Shown: in pieces, positions 11,081 to 21,857 of the stretch
Numbering within the stretch: position 1 is the stretch's first letter
How the letters are laid out: each line of letters opens with the position of its first letter
Origin: Reticulitermes speratus
Taxonomy: Eukaryota > Arthropoda > Insecta > Blattodea > Rhinotermitidae
Assembly (NCBI GenBank): GCA_021186555.1
Contig: JAJKFL010000014.1
Coordinates: 40,759,200-40,823,199 of the forward strand
DNA length: 64,000 bases
Direction: 5' to 3'
Position numbers and translations under genes: made by a program
Notes under the pieces: generated by a model
Databases searched by the model: none
What the model saw: the letters and a program-made list of their open reading frames with translations, nothing else
What the model was told of the DNA's origin: nothing

Positions 11081-12059
11081 CTGTTTATGATTGTCACACA
11101 GAACCCTCCACTGATTCATTCTTCGATGAATGTTAGGAAGTCACATTTCGACTGAATATATACCCAGTGTAACTGAAGATGTCTTGCAAAGAGAACTCGA
11201 TGGAATTATCGACGCTGTTACCAAAAAGACAGTTTTTACCGCCAGAGTTGTCTATGTAGTAACCGACAGGTACTGATACTGACCGAAGAGTTTGCAGTTG
11301 ACCTTGGTAGTAATTTGCGCTGGGGAAAGCGTATCATTCCTTGTTTGTGACCAGTCACAGATGTACTCCAGTTAAAAATACATTGGGTTGAAGTGCAGTC
11401 GTGTTTTGTGCGTGTGAGATAATACAGTTGTTTTATGTAGTGTTCTGTGTGGTTAGAGCTGTGCTTAAATTTGACTTTTAGGCTTGTTATAAACGCAATA
11501 CCGAAAAAATGGCGAGGAGTGGGAAGGTCAAGCAGTTAAAGGGGCCCATGTTTTTGATAGATCTATATGTCTTACCCCGACCGTCCTCGCGAGAGTGTTA
11601 AGGGACTCTACCCACGCTGTGCAGGTCATTGCATTCTATTGGGTAATGGATAGTATCTCTGAACTCATTCGTAAGGACGGATTATTTTCGGCGATTACTG
11701 CCTGGCGAACGTATCGGTAACTGTAAGCGTAGTTGGTACTTGGGGACACAATAAGGACAAAATTTGAGTTCTTCAGCTTTCTAGTGCAAAAAAGGACGCA
11801 GAAATTGTGACATTTGAGGTTATGACTATCAAGATTACTGTCCTCCGGCATGTGACAACTCGCAGTTTCGTAGATATGTACCGAAGTTTCAGAAGAAATT
11901 GCCGTCACCATACTGATAGTATGAGATGGCAGCATCCTGTTCTTTCGAAACGTCGGCACCTATCTCTCAGGCCACACGACGTCACATCGCAGGAGGCAGG
12001 CAACTTCATATTTATTTCCATATCGCACATGGTTAAACATTCATGGCTCTGGAGAAACT
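11081..12059. other. Intergenic with a faint family F relative
   Basis: No gene supported. On the minus strand about 11800-11960 translates to SSETSVHIYETASCHMPEDS, parallel to the peptide read from foldback family F (PETSVNNYHTTPRNTSEDR). A distant relative of that repeat is therefore likely here. Confidence 0.45.
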
Positions 12060-12345
12060 AATACAAGTTCGTCAAGAAATTTCCTGCACTTGATGGCTGA
12101 AATTCCATGACAATGCTCAAAACAGGCCGCCACCTCTCCCTGTCCTGAACCAGAGAAATTCACTGCACACTTTCCCAAATTATTTCCTTAAAATCAATTT
12201 TAATGTTATGTTCCATTCATGTCTAGGTTTTCCAAGTGTTATTTTTTCCTTCTAGTTTTACCATCAAAGGCTCTGTAAGCGTTTCTCTTTTTATGCATGC
12301 CACATCCTAAGCCACCCCCTTGATTTGATCAGCCTAGTTTTATTA
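12060..12345 (-). mobile_element. Diverged LINE-K 3' fragment, minus strand
   Basis: Plus-strand text 'ccgccacctctccctgtcct' (12127-12146) and 'tttaatgttatgttccattc' match the reverse of the LINE-K C-terminal region. The copy is old and ends at SINE-B. Confidence 0.6.
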
Positions 12346-12348
12346 GCT

Positions 12349-12598
12349 GGCCGATCCCAGTGGCCGCCTTCTCTAAGGCGTGTGTCTGCGGCCTCTCGCT
12401 TGCTGGGATTTCGGGTTCGAATCCCACCGGGGTCATGGATGTCTGTCTCTTGTGAGTGTTGTGTTTTGTCAGGTAGAGGTCCTCGTCCAGAGGAGTTCTA
12501 CCGAGTGTGTTGTATCCAACTGAGTGTGATCGTGAAGCTTCAAAAATGAGGAAGGCCCTGGCGCACTAAGAGTGTCGAGCCTTGAAAGAAGAAGAAGA
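12349..12598 (+). mobile_element. SINE family B, plus strand
   Basis: Head 'ggccgatcccagtggccgcc' with 'cgggttcgaatcccacc' as box B region, and body 'catggatgtctgtctcttgt'. A roughly 20-bp piece around 'ctctgcgacgggctgatc' is missing compared with the 2170 copy. It ends in 'gaagaagaagaaaaagt'. Confidence 0.85.
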
Positions 12599-12599
12599 A

Positions 12600-13428
12600 A
12601 AAGTATTAATAGCGGAGGAGTACAAATCAAGAAGCTCTTCATAATGCAATTTTATGAACTGTAGTGTCAATTCCATCTTAGATCCAAATCACCCCAAGCT
12701 GTGTTGTTCTTACAATTGCCTTGTACTGTAGCAGCAAGAGTGTTTTTATACCAAATTTGGCCTTCTGTTACAAGGCGGGTCAAACACAGTCGCCTTTCCT
12801 TTCACTGTACAATTGCCGTTCGTACAAGGAACAGAATTCGTTCTGTGTTTATGATCGTGACCTTGAAACTGTGGGTACTTCGAATTTTCCGTGCTTGCCT
12901 AGGGTTGGTTTAGTGACCAGTTGTCTTTGAGCAGTGGTATCAGCGTGCTGTCTGCCTACGTCTGTGGACTTCCTTACAGGTATCGTACTGATGTTTTGAA
13001 ATGCTCTTTTGTGCAGTGCGATAATAAATGTGTGTAGATAGACTGCATACATTATTAAATTAAAACTCCATACCTAGAAATTTCTGGTGAATTATTTGAA
13101 AGCACTGTGTTAATGAACCTGATAGATACGTCATAAAATGTTGCTTATGATGAAAGTAATACAGCGAAACGAGCGGAACGTTTTTGTTAGAGATTTGAGG
13201 GCAGAGCAGTGAGCAGGCGTTCTTTTGTAGAATTCTTTCGTAAACTGCTTTAGAAAAACTGCACATTTTATATTCGTATATATATACATATAAATTATAC
13301 ACGGACTTGGTTACGATCTAGAATGTTTGAGAAATATGGAATAACCATAGAATACTAATGTTAAAACCCATACAAATTTTCAACACTTAATAGGAATCTT
13401 CAATTTACATTTAAAGAAAAATTGGTGT

Positions 13429-13430
<2 letters not shown>
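12600..13430. other. Intergenic, nothing recognised
   Basis: Chance frames only. No repeat family matched elsewhere in the window. Confidence 0.4.
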
Positions 13431-13459
<29 letters not shown>

Positions 13460-13852
13460 TGGGGAACTGACCCTTCAGCAATAGATACAATTTATGTTTA
13501 ATTTTAAAAGCTATGTTAAAAAGTCACGTCATATTACTGTAACACAACACTGTTTGCAACAGCATTTATACACGTGTAAATATAACGACATGTTCCGTGA
13601 CTCGCCTAATTTAAATAACAATGTCTAACTTTCTTGGTTTATGTAATTTCATCCAAGATGTCCTAAGGTTTTTTATTTTTCAAAACCCCAATATAATACT
13701 TAGCCGGTTTCAGTAGCTGATTTTGACTGAAGGGTAACTCACATAAAATGTTTTATATCACTTTGTTCACAAAATTGGTGTGTTTTTTAAAATTTAGATT
13801 TGGTAGGAGCTGTAGCCTGGCAGTCCCCCCTTTTGGGCGCGCGCCTCTGTTT
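13430..13852 (+). mobile_element. hAT-like MITE, second copy, left end lost in (TA)n
   Basis: Matches the element at 49108-49500 along most of its length. Shared blocks are 'gcatttatacacgtgtaaat', 'acatgttccgtgactc', 'gctgattttgactgaagggt' and the right end 'gtagcctggcagtcccccc' then 'gggcgcgcgcctctg'. The left terminus is replaced by a (TA)n run at about 13430-13455. Confidence 0.7.
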
Positions 13853-13965
13853 ATTTTTTTAAGTTTAGCAATGTAGGAAACGTACTTACAGTATAACATC
13901 CCGGCCTTTTGGATCTATGTGCTTCCTGAGCACTGCTTATTTGGTCATGCCGTTTAATGCACTGG

Positions 13966-15558
13966 GGTCACTGTCCGTTGCAGTACCTAATGTCACTGTC
14001 CGTTGCAGTACCTAATGTCACTGTCTGTTGCAGTACCTAATGTCACTGTCCGTTGCAGTACCTAATGTCACTGTCCGTTGCAGTACCTAATGTCACTGTC
14101 CGTTGCAGTACCTAATGTCACTGTCCGTTGCAGTACCTAATGTCACTGTCCGTTGCAGTACCTAATGTCACTGTCTGTTGCAGTACCTAATGTCACTGTC
14201 CGTTGCAGTACCTAATGTCACTGTCCGTTGCAGTACCTAATGTCACTGTCCGTTGCAGTACCTAATGTCACTGTCCGTTGCAGTACCTAATGTCACTGCC
14301 CGTTGCAGTACCTAATATCACTGTCCGTTGCAATACCTAATGTCACTGTCCGTTGCAGTACCTAATGTCACTGTCCGTTGCAGTACCTAATGTCACTGTC
14401 CGTTGCAGTACCTAATGTCACTGTCCGTTGCAGTACCTAATGTCACTGTCCGTTGCAGTACCTCATGTCACTGTCCGTTGCAGTACCTAATGTCACTGTC
14501 CGTTGCAGTACCTCATGTCACTGTCCGTTGCAGTACCTAATGTCACTGTCCGTTGCAGTACCTAATGTCACTGCCCGTTGCAGTACCTAATGTCACTGTC
14601 CGTTGCAGTACCTAATGTCACTGTCCGTTTCAGTACCTAATGTCACTGTCCGTTTCAGTACCTAATGTCACTGTCCGTTGCAGTACCTAATGTCACTGTC
14701 CGTTGCAGTACCTAATGTCACTGTCCGTTGCAGTACCTAATGTCACTGTCCGTTGCAGTACCTAATGTCACTGTCCGTTGCAGTACCTAATATCACTGCC
14801 CGTTGCAATACCTAATGTCACTGTCCGTTGCAGTACCTAATGTCACTGTCCGTTGCAGTACCTAATGTCACTGTCCGTTGCAGTACCTAATGTCACTGTC
14901 CGTTGCAGTACCTCATGTCACTGTCCGTTGCAGTACCTAATGTCACTGTCCGTTGCAGTACCTAATGTCACTGCCCGTTGCAGTACCTAATGTCACTGTC
15001 CGTTGCAGTACCTAATGTCACTGTCCGTTTCAGTACCTAATGTCACTGTCCGTTTCAGTACCTAATGTCACTGTCCGTTGCAGTACCTAATGTCACTGTC
15101 CGTTGCAGTACCTAATGTCACTGTCCGTTGCAGTACCTAATGTCACTGTCCGTTTCAGTACCTAATGTCACTGTCCGTTGCAGTACCTCATGTCACTGTC
15201 CGTTGCAGTACCTAATGTCACTGTCCGTTGCAGTACCTAATGTCACTGCCCGTTGCAGTACCTAATGTCACTGTCCGTTGCAGTACCTAATGTCACTGTC
15301 CGTTTCAGTACCTAATGTCACTGTCCGTTTCAGTACCTAATGTCACTGTCCGTTGCAGTACCTAATGTCACTGTCCGTTGCAGTACCTAATGTCACTGTC
15401 CGTTGCAGTACCTAATGTCACTGTCTGTTGCAGTACCTAATGTCACTGTCCGTTGCAGTACCTAATGTCACTGTCCGTTGCAGTACCTAATGTCACTGTC
15501 CGTTGCAGTACCTCATGTCACTGTCCGTTGCAGTACCTAATGTCACTGTCCGTTGCAG
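13966..15558. repeat. 25-bp minisatellite, about 63 units, higher-order structure
   Basis: Unit core tgtcactgtccgttgcag followed by tacctaa, period 25 bp. Units differ by a few marked variants (gtttcag, cctcatg, tgcccg, tgtctg). The variant order cctcatg .. cctaatg .. tgcccg .. gtttcag, gtttcag recurs at about 14513-14660, 14913-15060 and 15188-15340, showing higher-order duplication. Every unit contains a pyrimidine-poor but acceptor-like cgttgcag. No unique spacers, so it is not a CRISPR array. Confidence 0.95.
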
Positions 15559-15636
15559 AACATCGTTGGTGTGTTGTTATATTCCGTTGAAGATCTTTTT
15601 CCTTTTATGCATAAGTTAATTTTGTCTATTTAATTT

Positions 15637-15747
15637 TACTTCGTGTTCGCCGTGCATCTTAGTATTAATATTCACTCATTCAACCAACAAATGCACTTAT
15701 AAATAAATTTTCACTATGCCCTACATTACAAGAAAATTACCTGTAAA

Positions 15748-15784
<37 letters not shown>

Positions 15785-15936
15785 GTACTTGTTACTTCCA
15801 GTGTAAAGTAGTAAAACTGACAAAATAATAGTTGAAAAACAGTTCCAAATGGACGGTGATAAGTGAAGTGTATATAGCAAGTTACCCCTGATGATGGCCA
15901 AATTAAGGCCGAAACATATGTAGGGTATAGTGAAAA
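15637..15936 (+). mobile_element. Short hammerhead-bearing foldback element with 16-bp TSD
   Basis: About 300 bp flanked by exact direct repeats tttgtctatttaattt (15621-15636 and 15937-15952). Left-arm text 'aattttcactatgccctac' (15706-15724) is the reverse complement of right-arm text 'gtagggtatagtgaaaatt' (15921-15939), so it has inverted arms with a (TA)n run at 15752-15780 between them. A well-formed hammerhead-like motif sits in the right arm (see 15883-15927). Direct repeats of this length suggest insertion by reverse transcription. Confidence 0.6.
15883..15927 (+). ncRNA. Hammerhead ribozyme-like motif
   Basis: Seen directly: stem I 5' strand TACCC (15883-15887), core CTGATGA (15888-15894), one unpaired T, stem II GGCC/GGCC (15896-15899, 15907-15910), GAA (15911-15913), stem III ACAT/ATGT (15914-15921), H17 = A (15922), stem I 3' strand GGGTA (15923-15927). 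This is the type I order known from Penelope-like elements and retrozymes. The extra T before stem II differs from the textbook core. Self-cleavage is inferred only. Confidence 0.65.
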
Positions 15937-16046
15937 TTTGTCTATTTAATTTGGTATAGGACATCCCCCTTGGAGTATCGAATCACAAAATGCATGTTTA
16001 TGTAACTGTCAGTCACACGCAACGAGCTATTTTGTACACGTTATTT

Positions 16047-16089
16047 TGGCGATTTGTTTCGGCTCTAAGAACGAGCCATCATCAGGCCA
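16047..16089 (-). ncRNA. Hammerhead-like motif, minus strand
   Basis: On the minus strand: TGGC then CTGATGA, an unpaired T, stem II GGCTC/GAGCC, GAA, a weak stem III ACAAAT, H17 = C, then GCCA which pairs with TGGC. Stem III is the weakest part. No inverted partner was found within a few hundred bases, so the surrounding element is unclear. The AT-rich DNA to 16330 may belong to it. Confidence 0.5.
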
Positions 16090-16099
16090 CTAACATGAA

Positions 16100-16494
16100 C
16101 AGTAAAAATTAAAAACTGCACATATCATAGGATGGAGATCTCCCCTTTACATAAAAATACATTGTAAATATACGTAAAACGAAGTTTTTTTTATGAGGCC
16201 TAAACAAAGTGTTAAAACTGTATAAGTATGTAGTAAATATTAAAAGTACCGACGTTGTTATAAAACAATAAAAAAGTAATTTAAAAGCAAAGTGTCAACT
16301 GTAAAGGTTTTAAATATGTATAAAAGCAGTACCAATATGCATGTAAAACGGTACCGGTATCATCCGATATGTTGGCAGTTCGATGAGTCGACTTTAAATT
16401 TATCCGTCATAAATAATCTCGTAAGTTTTATATTCGACCAGGGTCCGTAGTTCAAATCTCAGGCTGAACTTCCAAAAGATGAGATGGTACAATC
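16100..16494. other. AT-rich DNA, possibly body of the 16047 element
   Basis: Unique A-rich sequence with no coding signal. It is probably part of a non-autonomous retroelement whose end is the hammerhead-like motif. Confidence 0.35.
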
Positions 16495-16675
16495 ACAATA
16501 TTACTATTCACCCAGTCTCCTGTACAATAGGTGCCGGGTTTCTTTCCCGGGAATAAAGCGGCCGAGGCGTGGCGTTGATCTCCCTCCCCAATTTATCGCC
16601 GAGGTTAAAGAAAGATTAGAGCTATATCTGTATTAACCCTATGCGCCTTCATGGCTGTTCTAGGGTAAGTTTTAC
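16495..16675 (+). mobile_element. SINE family C 3' part
   Basis: Recognised by 'acccagtctcctgtacaata', 'gcggccgaggcgtggcgttg' and 'ttcatggctgttctaggg'. The tRNA-like head region (16430-16494) is too diverged to call. Confidence 0.7.
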
Positions 16676-16904
16676 TATTCAAAATTTGAAATGCGCGGAG
16701 AGGTTTCCCAGTTCAATCCTCTAACTGCTGTCAGCACTTAAGACATGCATGTTATAAAGCTGGGTAGGGTCTAACAGACCTCAGGTTTCTTCACTTGACT
16801 TCTTGGACTCCGCGACCATTGGAGATTGGGCCAATAGTTTGCCACGAAACGTCGGTAGCAAACTACCATTCTTTTTAGTCGCCCTCTTCTACCTACTCCG
16901 GTTT

Positions 16905-17280
16905 CCCGTTTCAGTGTCGAGGTTGAAATTTCTTTTGATCACACTTAGAGACACACCACAGTCGGTAGGATTCCTCTGGACGAGGGATCAGCTCGTCGCA
17001 GAGACCTCTACCTGACAACAACACACAACACTCACAAGAGACAAACATCCATGCCCCCGGTGGGATTTTTTTTTTGCCTGTCTGGGGTTTTTACCCTTTG
17101 ATCCATTTTTGTACTGTTTAAATCCTTTCGTCCTCCATGTCACTTTACGTTCCATGCTACCGTCTTTACAACAAACACAACACAAACATCCATGCCCCCC
17201 TGCGGGATTCGAACCCACAATCACAGCAAGCGAATTACCGCAGACCCACACCTTAGACCGCACGGCCACTGGATCGGCCA
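16905..17280 (-). mobile_element. Dimeric SINE-B (two fused monomers), copy 1
   Basis: On the minus strand the order is: tRNA-like head (17215-17280), a first short body ending in an A-run (T-run at 17068-17077 on the plus strand), then a second SINE-B body that starts inside the box B region ('cccaccgggggcatggatg' in reverse at 17048-17066). The first body includes 'atggatcaaaagggtaaaaa', absent from monomeric SINE-B copies. Exactly the same junction and middle segment occur at 53510-53915, so the fusion was copied as a unit. Confidence 0.8.
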
Positions 17281-17683
17281 ACTACCAATTTACGATGCGT
17301 AAAATTCCAGAAGAGAGAATATAACAAATTTACTCTCCGTCTGTCAAAGACCATTAACAGCATTCATCTTCCAGTGTCGATTTTGTTCTCGTGTTGTAAT
17401 TGATTAGATTTTTTAATCACCTGCAAGAACTTTGTTAATTAAATTAATTAAAGTTTAAGGTAACTATTAATTAAGGATATACGTTGTGTCTACACAATCG
17501 GCTTAACATTCCCCGGTAATTACTCCTTCATTTAAGTTCCGTGTACTCCGACCAGTTTAGTATAATTAAGTGGCAGTGAGCTGTGCAGTTTAAACTGGAC
17601 AGTTACAGATTCAGCCCATCGAAATATTTTGTAAAGTCCGACTTTTACCAAGAGTATTTTGTATACAATTTACATATCTATTC
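17281..17683. other. Intergenic, AT-rich
   Basis: Nothing recognised. Confidence 0.4.
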
Positions 17684-17694
17684 ATAGTCTATGT

Positions 17695-17977
17695 TAAGGT
17701 AAAGGTAAAGTTCTCCCTAGCACAGGCCACGAAGGCCCAGAGGGGGAGTAGAGGTATAGCTCTACTCTTTCTTTAACCCCGTCGCTAGATTAGGGTGGGT
17801 GGTCAACTCCACGCTCAGGCCGCTTTACCCCCGGGAAAGAGACCCGGTACCCATTGTGGGTGGGCCCCAAGGCCGGTCTGGATGGCTGCGGAAAATCTCG
17901 CCCCCACCGGGAATCGATCTCCGGACCGCCCAGCCCGTAGCGAGTCGCTATACCGACTGAGCTATCGCGGCCCTTAT
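17695..17977 (-). mobile_element. SINE family C with 11-bp TSD
   Basis: Well-preserved minus-strand copy. The head is at the right end ('ccgactgagctatcgcggcc' 17953-17972) and box B is read as 'gggaatcgatctccgg' in reverse. Flanks are exact duplicates atagtctatgt at 17684-17694 and 17978-17988. Confidence 0.9.
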
Positions 17978-17988
17978 ATAGTCTATGT

Positions 17989-18837
17989 AGATACAAAATT
18001 TTATATTTTGGATATGAAAAATACGTGTTAATTATTATGATTACGCCGTTTGTTTTCATTAGTTATGGGTCATTTGAATAGCATGAAAAAACTGGTAATT
18101 GTGCGCGACGTAAGAAATTGAAAATGCATTAAATTATGTCAAATCAAATGAAATCTCACGTACCGCACGTATCACCTTATTATGTAGTTGTAATTAGTCA
18201 TAAATGAGTACGATTGTCTGTATTCTGCCATAATTGTCCGTCATTCAAAACACTTCATAACCTCAAAGTCGACCCGATCCAAAACAGTAAGAATTCTATA
18301 TTATGAGAGTAAATTTTAATTTTTGCCTTAATTACCCGCTTTGCCATTTGCATTTTTTTTGAGACGTATTTTCTATCATATATGGCCTGTCTGCCTCTGC
18401 CACATTTTTTTTTTTTTTGGAAATATCTCTTAAACCCACGATTTTCGACAAAAATTGTATTTGACACGAAACCTCTTTCCAATTCCTCCGCAAAATTTCA
18501 TCCGCAGCTTTTCTCACTCCGAGAAGAATTCAGCGGTATATCACAAATTTTTTTTGTTTTTATCCAGTTTTAAAGGAACTGAATTTACTCGACATACCTT
18601 AATAAATATTAGCATTTCAACATTCCGTGCAGCGGGAGCAGAGTTGTTCCGTGCGGTCGGCAGCACAGGTGGATGGACGAGCGGGCGGATGGAAAGGAGA
18701 GAAAAACATGAAAAATCTACTATTCACTATTCGGAGTCGTTTTTCCGAAGCGCCTAAAAATTATCTTACTGTCGTTTTATATTTTTATGTATTTTTAATC
18801 GTCTCAAACACGTATTATCCTAAACAGGACTAAACTG
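17989..18837. other. Intergenic, AT-rich
   Basis: No supported gene or repeat. Poly-T runs at 18352 and 18405. Confidence 0.4.
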
Positions 18838-19461
18838 TTGTTGATTGTATTCGACACACAGTTTGTTTACTGCGAGGTCTGTGAGGTCCCCCTCACAGCC
18901 CAGACCTCACTCCATCCCCCTCACAGCCCAGACTCACTCCATCCCGCTCACAGCCCAACCTCGCTCCATCCCCCTCACAGCCCAGACCTCGCTCCATCCC
19001 CCTCACAGCCAGACCTCGCTCCATCCCGCTCACAGCCCAGACCGTCCATCCCGCTCACAGCCCAGACCTCGCTCCATCCCGCTCACAGCCCAGACCTCGC
19101 TCCATCCCGCTCAAGCCGACAGTCCCAGACCTCGCTCCATCCCGCTCACAGCCCAGACCCCTCATCCGCTCAGCCAGACTCTCACCGCTCACAGCCCAGA
19201 CCTCGCTCCATCCCGCTCACAGCCCAGACCTCGCTCCATCCCGCTCACAGCCCAGACCTCGCTCCCAGCGATTTCCATTTGTTTTTGCATTTAAAGAAAC
19301 ATCTGGCCGGCCAGAAGTTTCACGAAGACGAAGAGGTGAAAAATGAAGTCACTGCGTGGTTGCGTGCACAGACGGCGGAGTTCTGTGACATCGGAATACA
19401 AAACCTCGTACCCAGACTAAACAAATGCCTTGACAAAGGTGGTGATTATGTTGAAAAATAG
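18838..19461 (+). pseudogene. Mariner transposase C-terminus with internal repeat expansion
   Basis: The last 70 or so codons (about 19245-19461) read SPDLAPSDFHLFLHLKKHL, then GQKFHEDEEV and NLVPRLNKCLDKGGDYVEK, the typical C-terminus of mariner-family (SETMAR-like) transposases. SPDLAPSD carries the third catalytic acidic residue of the D,D34D triad. Upstream, instead of the rest of the catalytic domain, the frame is a run of degenerate PHSPDLAPS-type repeats (18889-19265): a DNA minisatellite unit of about 28 bp that is the codons for this very motif, multiplied. The N-terminal DNA-binding region and first two catalytic residues are absent. An open frame remains but it cannot be a working transposase. 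Confidence 0.8.
18889..19265. repeat. 28-bp minisatellite derived from mariner catalytic codons
   Basis: Tandem units of the form ctcacagcccagacctcgct plus ccatcccg, about 13 copies with scattered indels. The last unit runs directly into the genuine transposase codons (ctcacagcccagacctcgct, then cccagcgatttcc), so the array grew in situ from transposase sequence. Confidence 0.85.
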
Positions 19462-19560
19462 CTAAAGGTATGTGTTAAGAGTTTTTTCACTCGATTTTGT
19501 TAATAACTATTTTTAAAAAATTTTATTGCTTTTGTATCTTTACTTTCTGGATAACCCTCG
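19462..19560 (+). mobile_element. Mariner 3' UTR and right terminal repeat
   Basis: Follows the transposase stop. It ends with ttactttctggataaccctc (19540-19559), the usual mariner-type terminal repeat ending. The matching left terminal repeat was not found upstream, so the element is 5' truncated. Confidence 0.65.
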
Positions 19561-19796
19561 TGCATTACTCGTATAAATTATATCGCGTTGAATGTTAAGA
19601 TGATTAGCGAATACTGAATTGAGAATGAAGTATAGAGAAGATATGGTTTGTGTGTGTAGCTTCAGAGTCAGTGGAGACACTGATAAGCCTTTAAAAGAGA
19701 CACGGTGTATAAATTACTAACTTCCATATTTCCATCTATAATAATTTCGTTGAAGTTTGCTTCCTTATTCTTCAGTCAACATAACTACCACTAGAG

Positions 19797-20002
19797 GTAA
19801 AGTAAAGGTAAAGTTCTCCCTAGAACAGGCCACGAAGGCCCAGAGGGGGAGTAGAGTTATAGCTCTACTCATTATTTAACCTCGGCACTAGATGAGGGTG
19901 GGTGGTCAACTCCACGCCCCGGCCGCTTTACCCCCGGGAAAGACACCCATTGTATAGGAGGCTGGATGGGCCCCAGGGCCAGTCTGGACGGGTGCGGAAA
20001 GA
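19797..20002 (-). mobile_element. SINE family C, minus strand, head missing
   Basis: Reverse of SINE-C from the 3' end ('ctccctagaacaggccacga') to 'ggccagtctggacgggtgcg' at about 20000, where similarity stops before the tRNA-like head. 5' truncated. Confidence 0.85.
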
Positions 20003-20314
20003 AGTAAAGTACGAGGCATTATGTTCGTCCAAAAAGCTAGTAAAACTTCCGGTTGCCTGCACTTTGTCAAAACCAATAAGGAATCCATAAACATATATAT
20101 AATTACACGCTTGCATTAATACGACCTGATAATTCTGACAGGTTTGTATGAGAAAGAATTTGGGACAAATTTTTATAAAGTTACATTTCATATTTAATTT
20201 TTACAAAACCCACGCGTAAGGATTAGATTCTCTATCTCTCTCTTCTTCCGTCTCTTTGCTCGGCTTTGGTATCAGAAATTGTTTTCCCGGTTGTGAATAT
20301 AGATATTATCTTAT

Positions 20315-20645
20315 CTGGCCAAATATTGTTCGGGTGATGAAATCAGAGAGGAGAGATGGACTATATATGTGTAACGAATGGAGAAGAATGGAAATCATGC
20401 GGGATTTTGATTGGCAAAGCTCACAGAAGGACGTACGTTGGAGAGTAATATTCAAATTGGTGTTCAGGAAATATGATGGGAGGTGGTAGAATAGATTAGT
20501 TTTGCTCACGCTAGGGACAAGGGGCGGAAATTTGTGAATGCGGTAATGAAACTCCAGTTTCCAAAAAATACAGGAAATATCTTGTCTAGCTGCATCTCAA
20601 GAAAGACTTTTCTTTGTGGATTTTACAATTAATTAGTTGGACGGT
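20315..20645 (+). mobile_element. LINE-K 3' fragment
   Basis: Begins with 'ggccaaatattgttcgggtg' (IIRVMKS-type codons), continues through the C-terminal region, and ends with the 3' UTR ('aatgcggtaatgaaactcc', 20536-20554) and 'attagttgg'. The frame is broken. Confidence 0.65.
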
Positions 20646-21164
20646 TGATTGATATTTGGGTGACAATATTGACAATATTGACAGTAAGGATCATATTTGT
20701 ATGTAGATTGGATTTTACTGGAAAGGAAATTTAGTTTGTAACTCACGATCCATAACGATTATGGACATATTCCGTAACAAGTTCTTTCAAACTCCAGCGA
20801 AAAGTGTAGAAAGTAGGTAAAAATTTATTCACGCCCTCAAATTATGACTTATTTGAAGGGCTGTTTATAGAACTCGCAGGTAGCTACTCGAGAGTATTAT
20901 GTAGAGATTTCTTCAACCGTCTTTCACCAAAACATGCCTATTGGACAATTGTTTTAAGAATTCCTGGATCGAATTTCATGGAAATCCGGAAAAGGTTGCC
21001 CGCTGTGATGCTAGCGCTACTTAAGGTAGGAACTTGCATGAATAAGCAGTATCGTTAACAATCGTGGCAACCGTACATACTGATACGAGTGCGGTTAAAA
21101 GGTGAAAAGGAAAATTTGTTCCTGTGCATGTCATGATGACGTAGAAGTGACATCCAGGTGTGGC
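20646..21164. other. Intergenic
   Basis: Nothing recognised. A short tandem 'gacaatatt' repeat occurs at about 20661-20680. Confidence 0.4.
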
Positions 21165-21320
21165 TCCGCTCATTCTTAACCTCGACTCTAGACTGAGATG
21201 AGTGGTTAACTTTACGCCTCCGGACGCTTTACCCCCGGGGAACGAATCTTCTTGCCCATTGAATAGGAAGCTGAATGGACCCCGGAGCTGGTGTGGACGT
21301 TTCGGAGAATAAAACAGTTT
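21165..21320 (-). mobile_element. Diverged SINE family C fragment, minus strand
   Basis: Recognisable by 'cattcttaacctcgactcta', 'gctttacccccggggaacga' and 'ggaagctgaatggaccccgg'. No head. Confidence 0.6.
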
Positions 21321-21454
21321 CTTGTCTTCGGAAATCAAAACCTTGATCATCCAGTCTGGGTGAGAATGCGTAATTAAACAAATATCTTCAGTGTTTCCTC
21401 TCAGGTCGGAAACAGAACGTTACGGCTTTATATATACAAGTTATATATGCTCAT

Positions 21455-21710
21455 TTGGTATAGCTCAGTCGGTATAGTGACTAGGCTATAAGATGGACGT
21501 CCGAGGAATCGTGGTTCGATTCCCTGAAGGTGAAAGACGTTTGTCTCTACTCCAATACGTCCAGAAAGCTTTTAACGCAACAATGCCTCCTATTTAATGT
21601 GTAAAGGGGGCCCTTTTGTCAGGAATAAAGCGGCAGGAACGTGAAGCTGACGACCACCCACTCTAAAAACAAGGTTAAGGATGAGTGGGAAAATTTACCT
21701 CCGTTTCTCC
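21455..21710 (+). mobile_element. Diverged SINE family C with tRNA-like head
   Basis: Head 'ggtatagctcagtcggtata' (21459-21478) and box B-like 'gtggttcgattccc' (21511-21524). The body is recognisable by 'gaataaagcggcaggaacgt' and the position of 'accacccactct'. It is more diverged than the other copies and may be a distinct subfamily shared with 58437. Confidence 0.7.
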
Positions 21711-21857
21711 TTCATCATTAACAATCTGCCAACGGTTTGTTACATGTGTAATGCCTACCGAAATGTAATTGAGGTGTGTGCAGCTTCATGTACCCAAATC
21801 ACATGACTGCGACGAATGTCACAACAGAATCCGAAAAGTTGATATTCGGTATAGAAA

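Noticed and set aside
13966-15558. CRISPR-like regular array
   Set aside because: No unique spacers: the whole 25-bp unit is repeated, in a eukaryotic context.
16800-16870. Foldback family F copy near 16838 (cgaaacgtcggtag)
   Set aside because: Only about 12 bp agree with the family and the hairpin and arm sequence are absent; too short to call.
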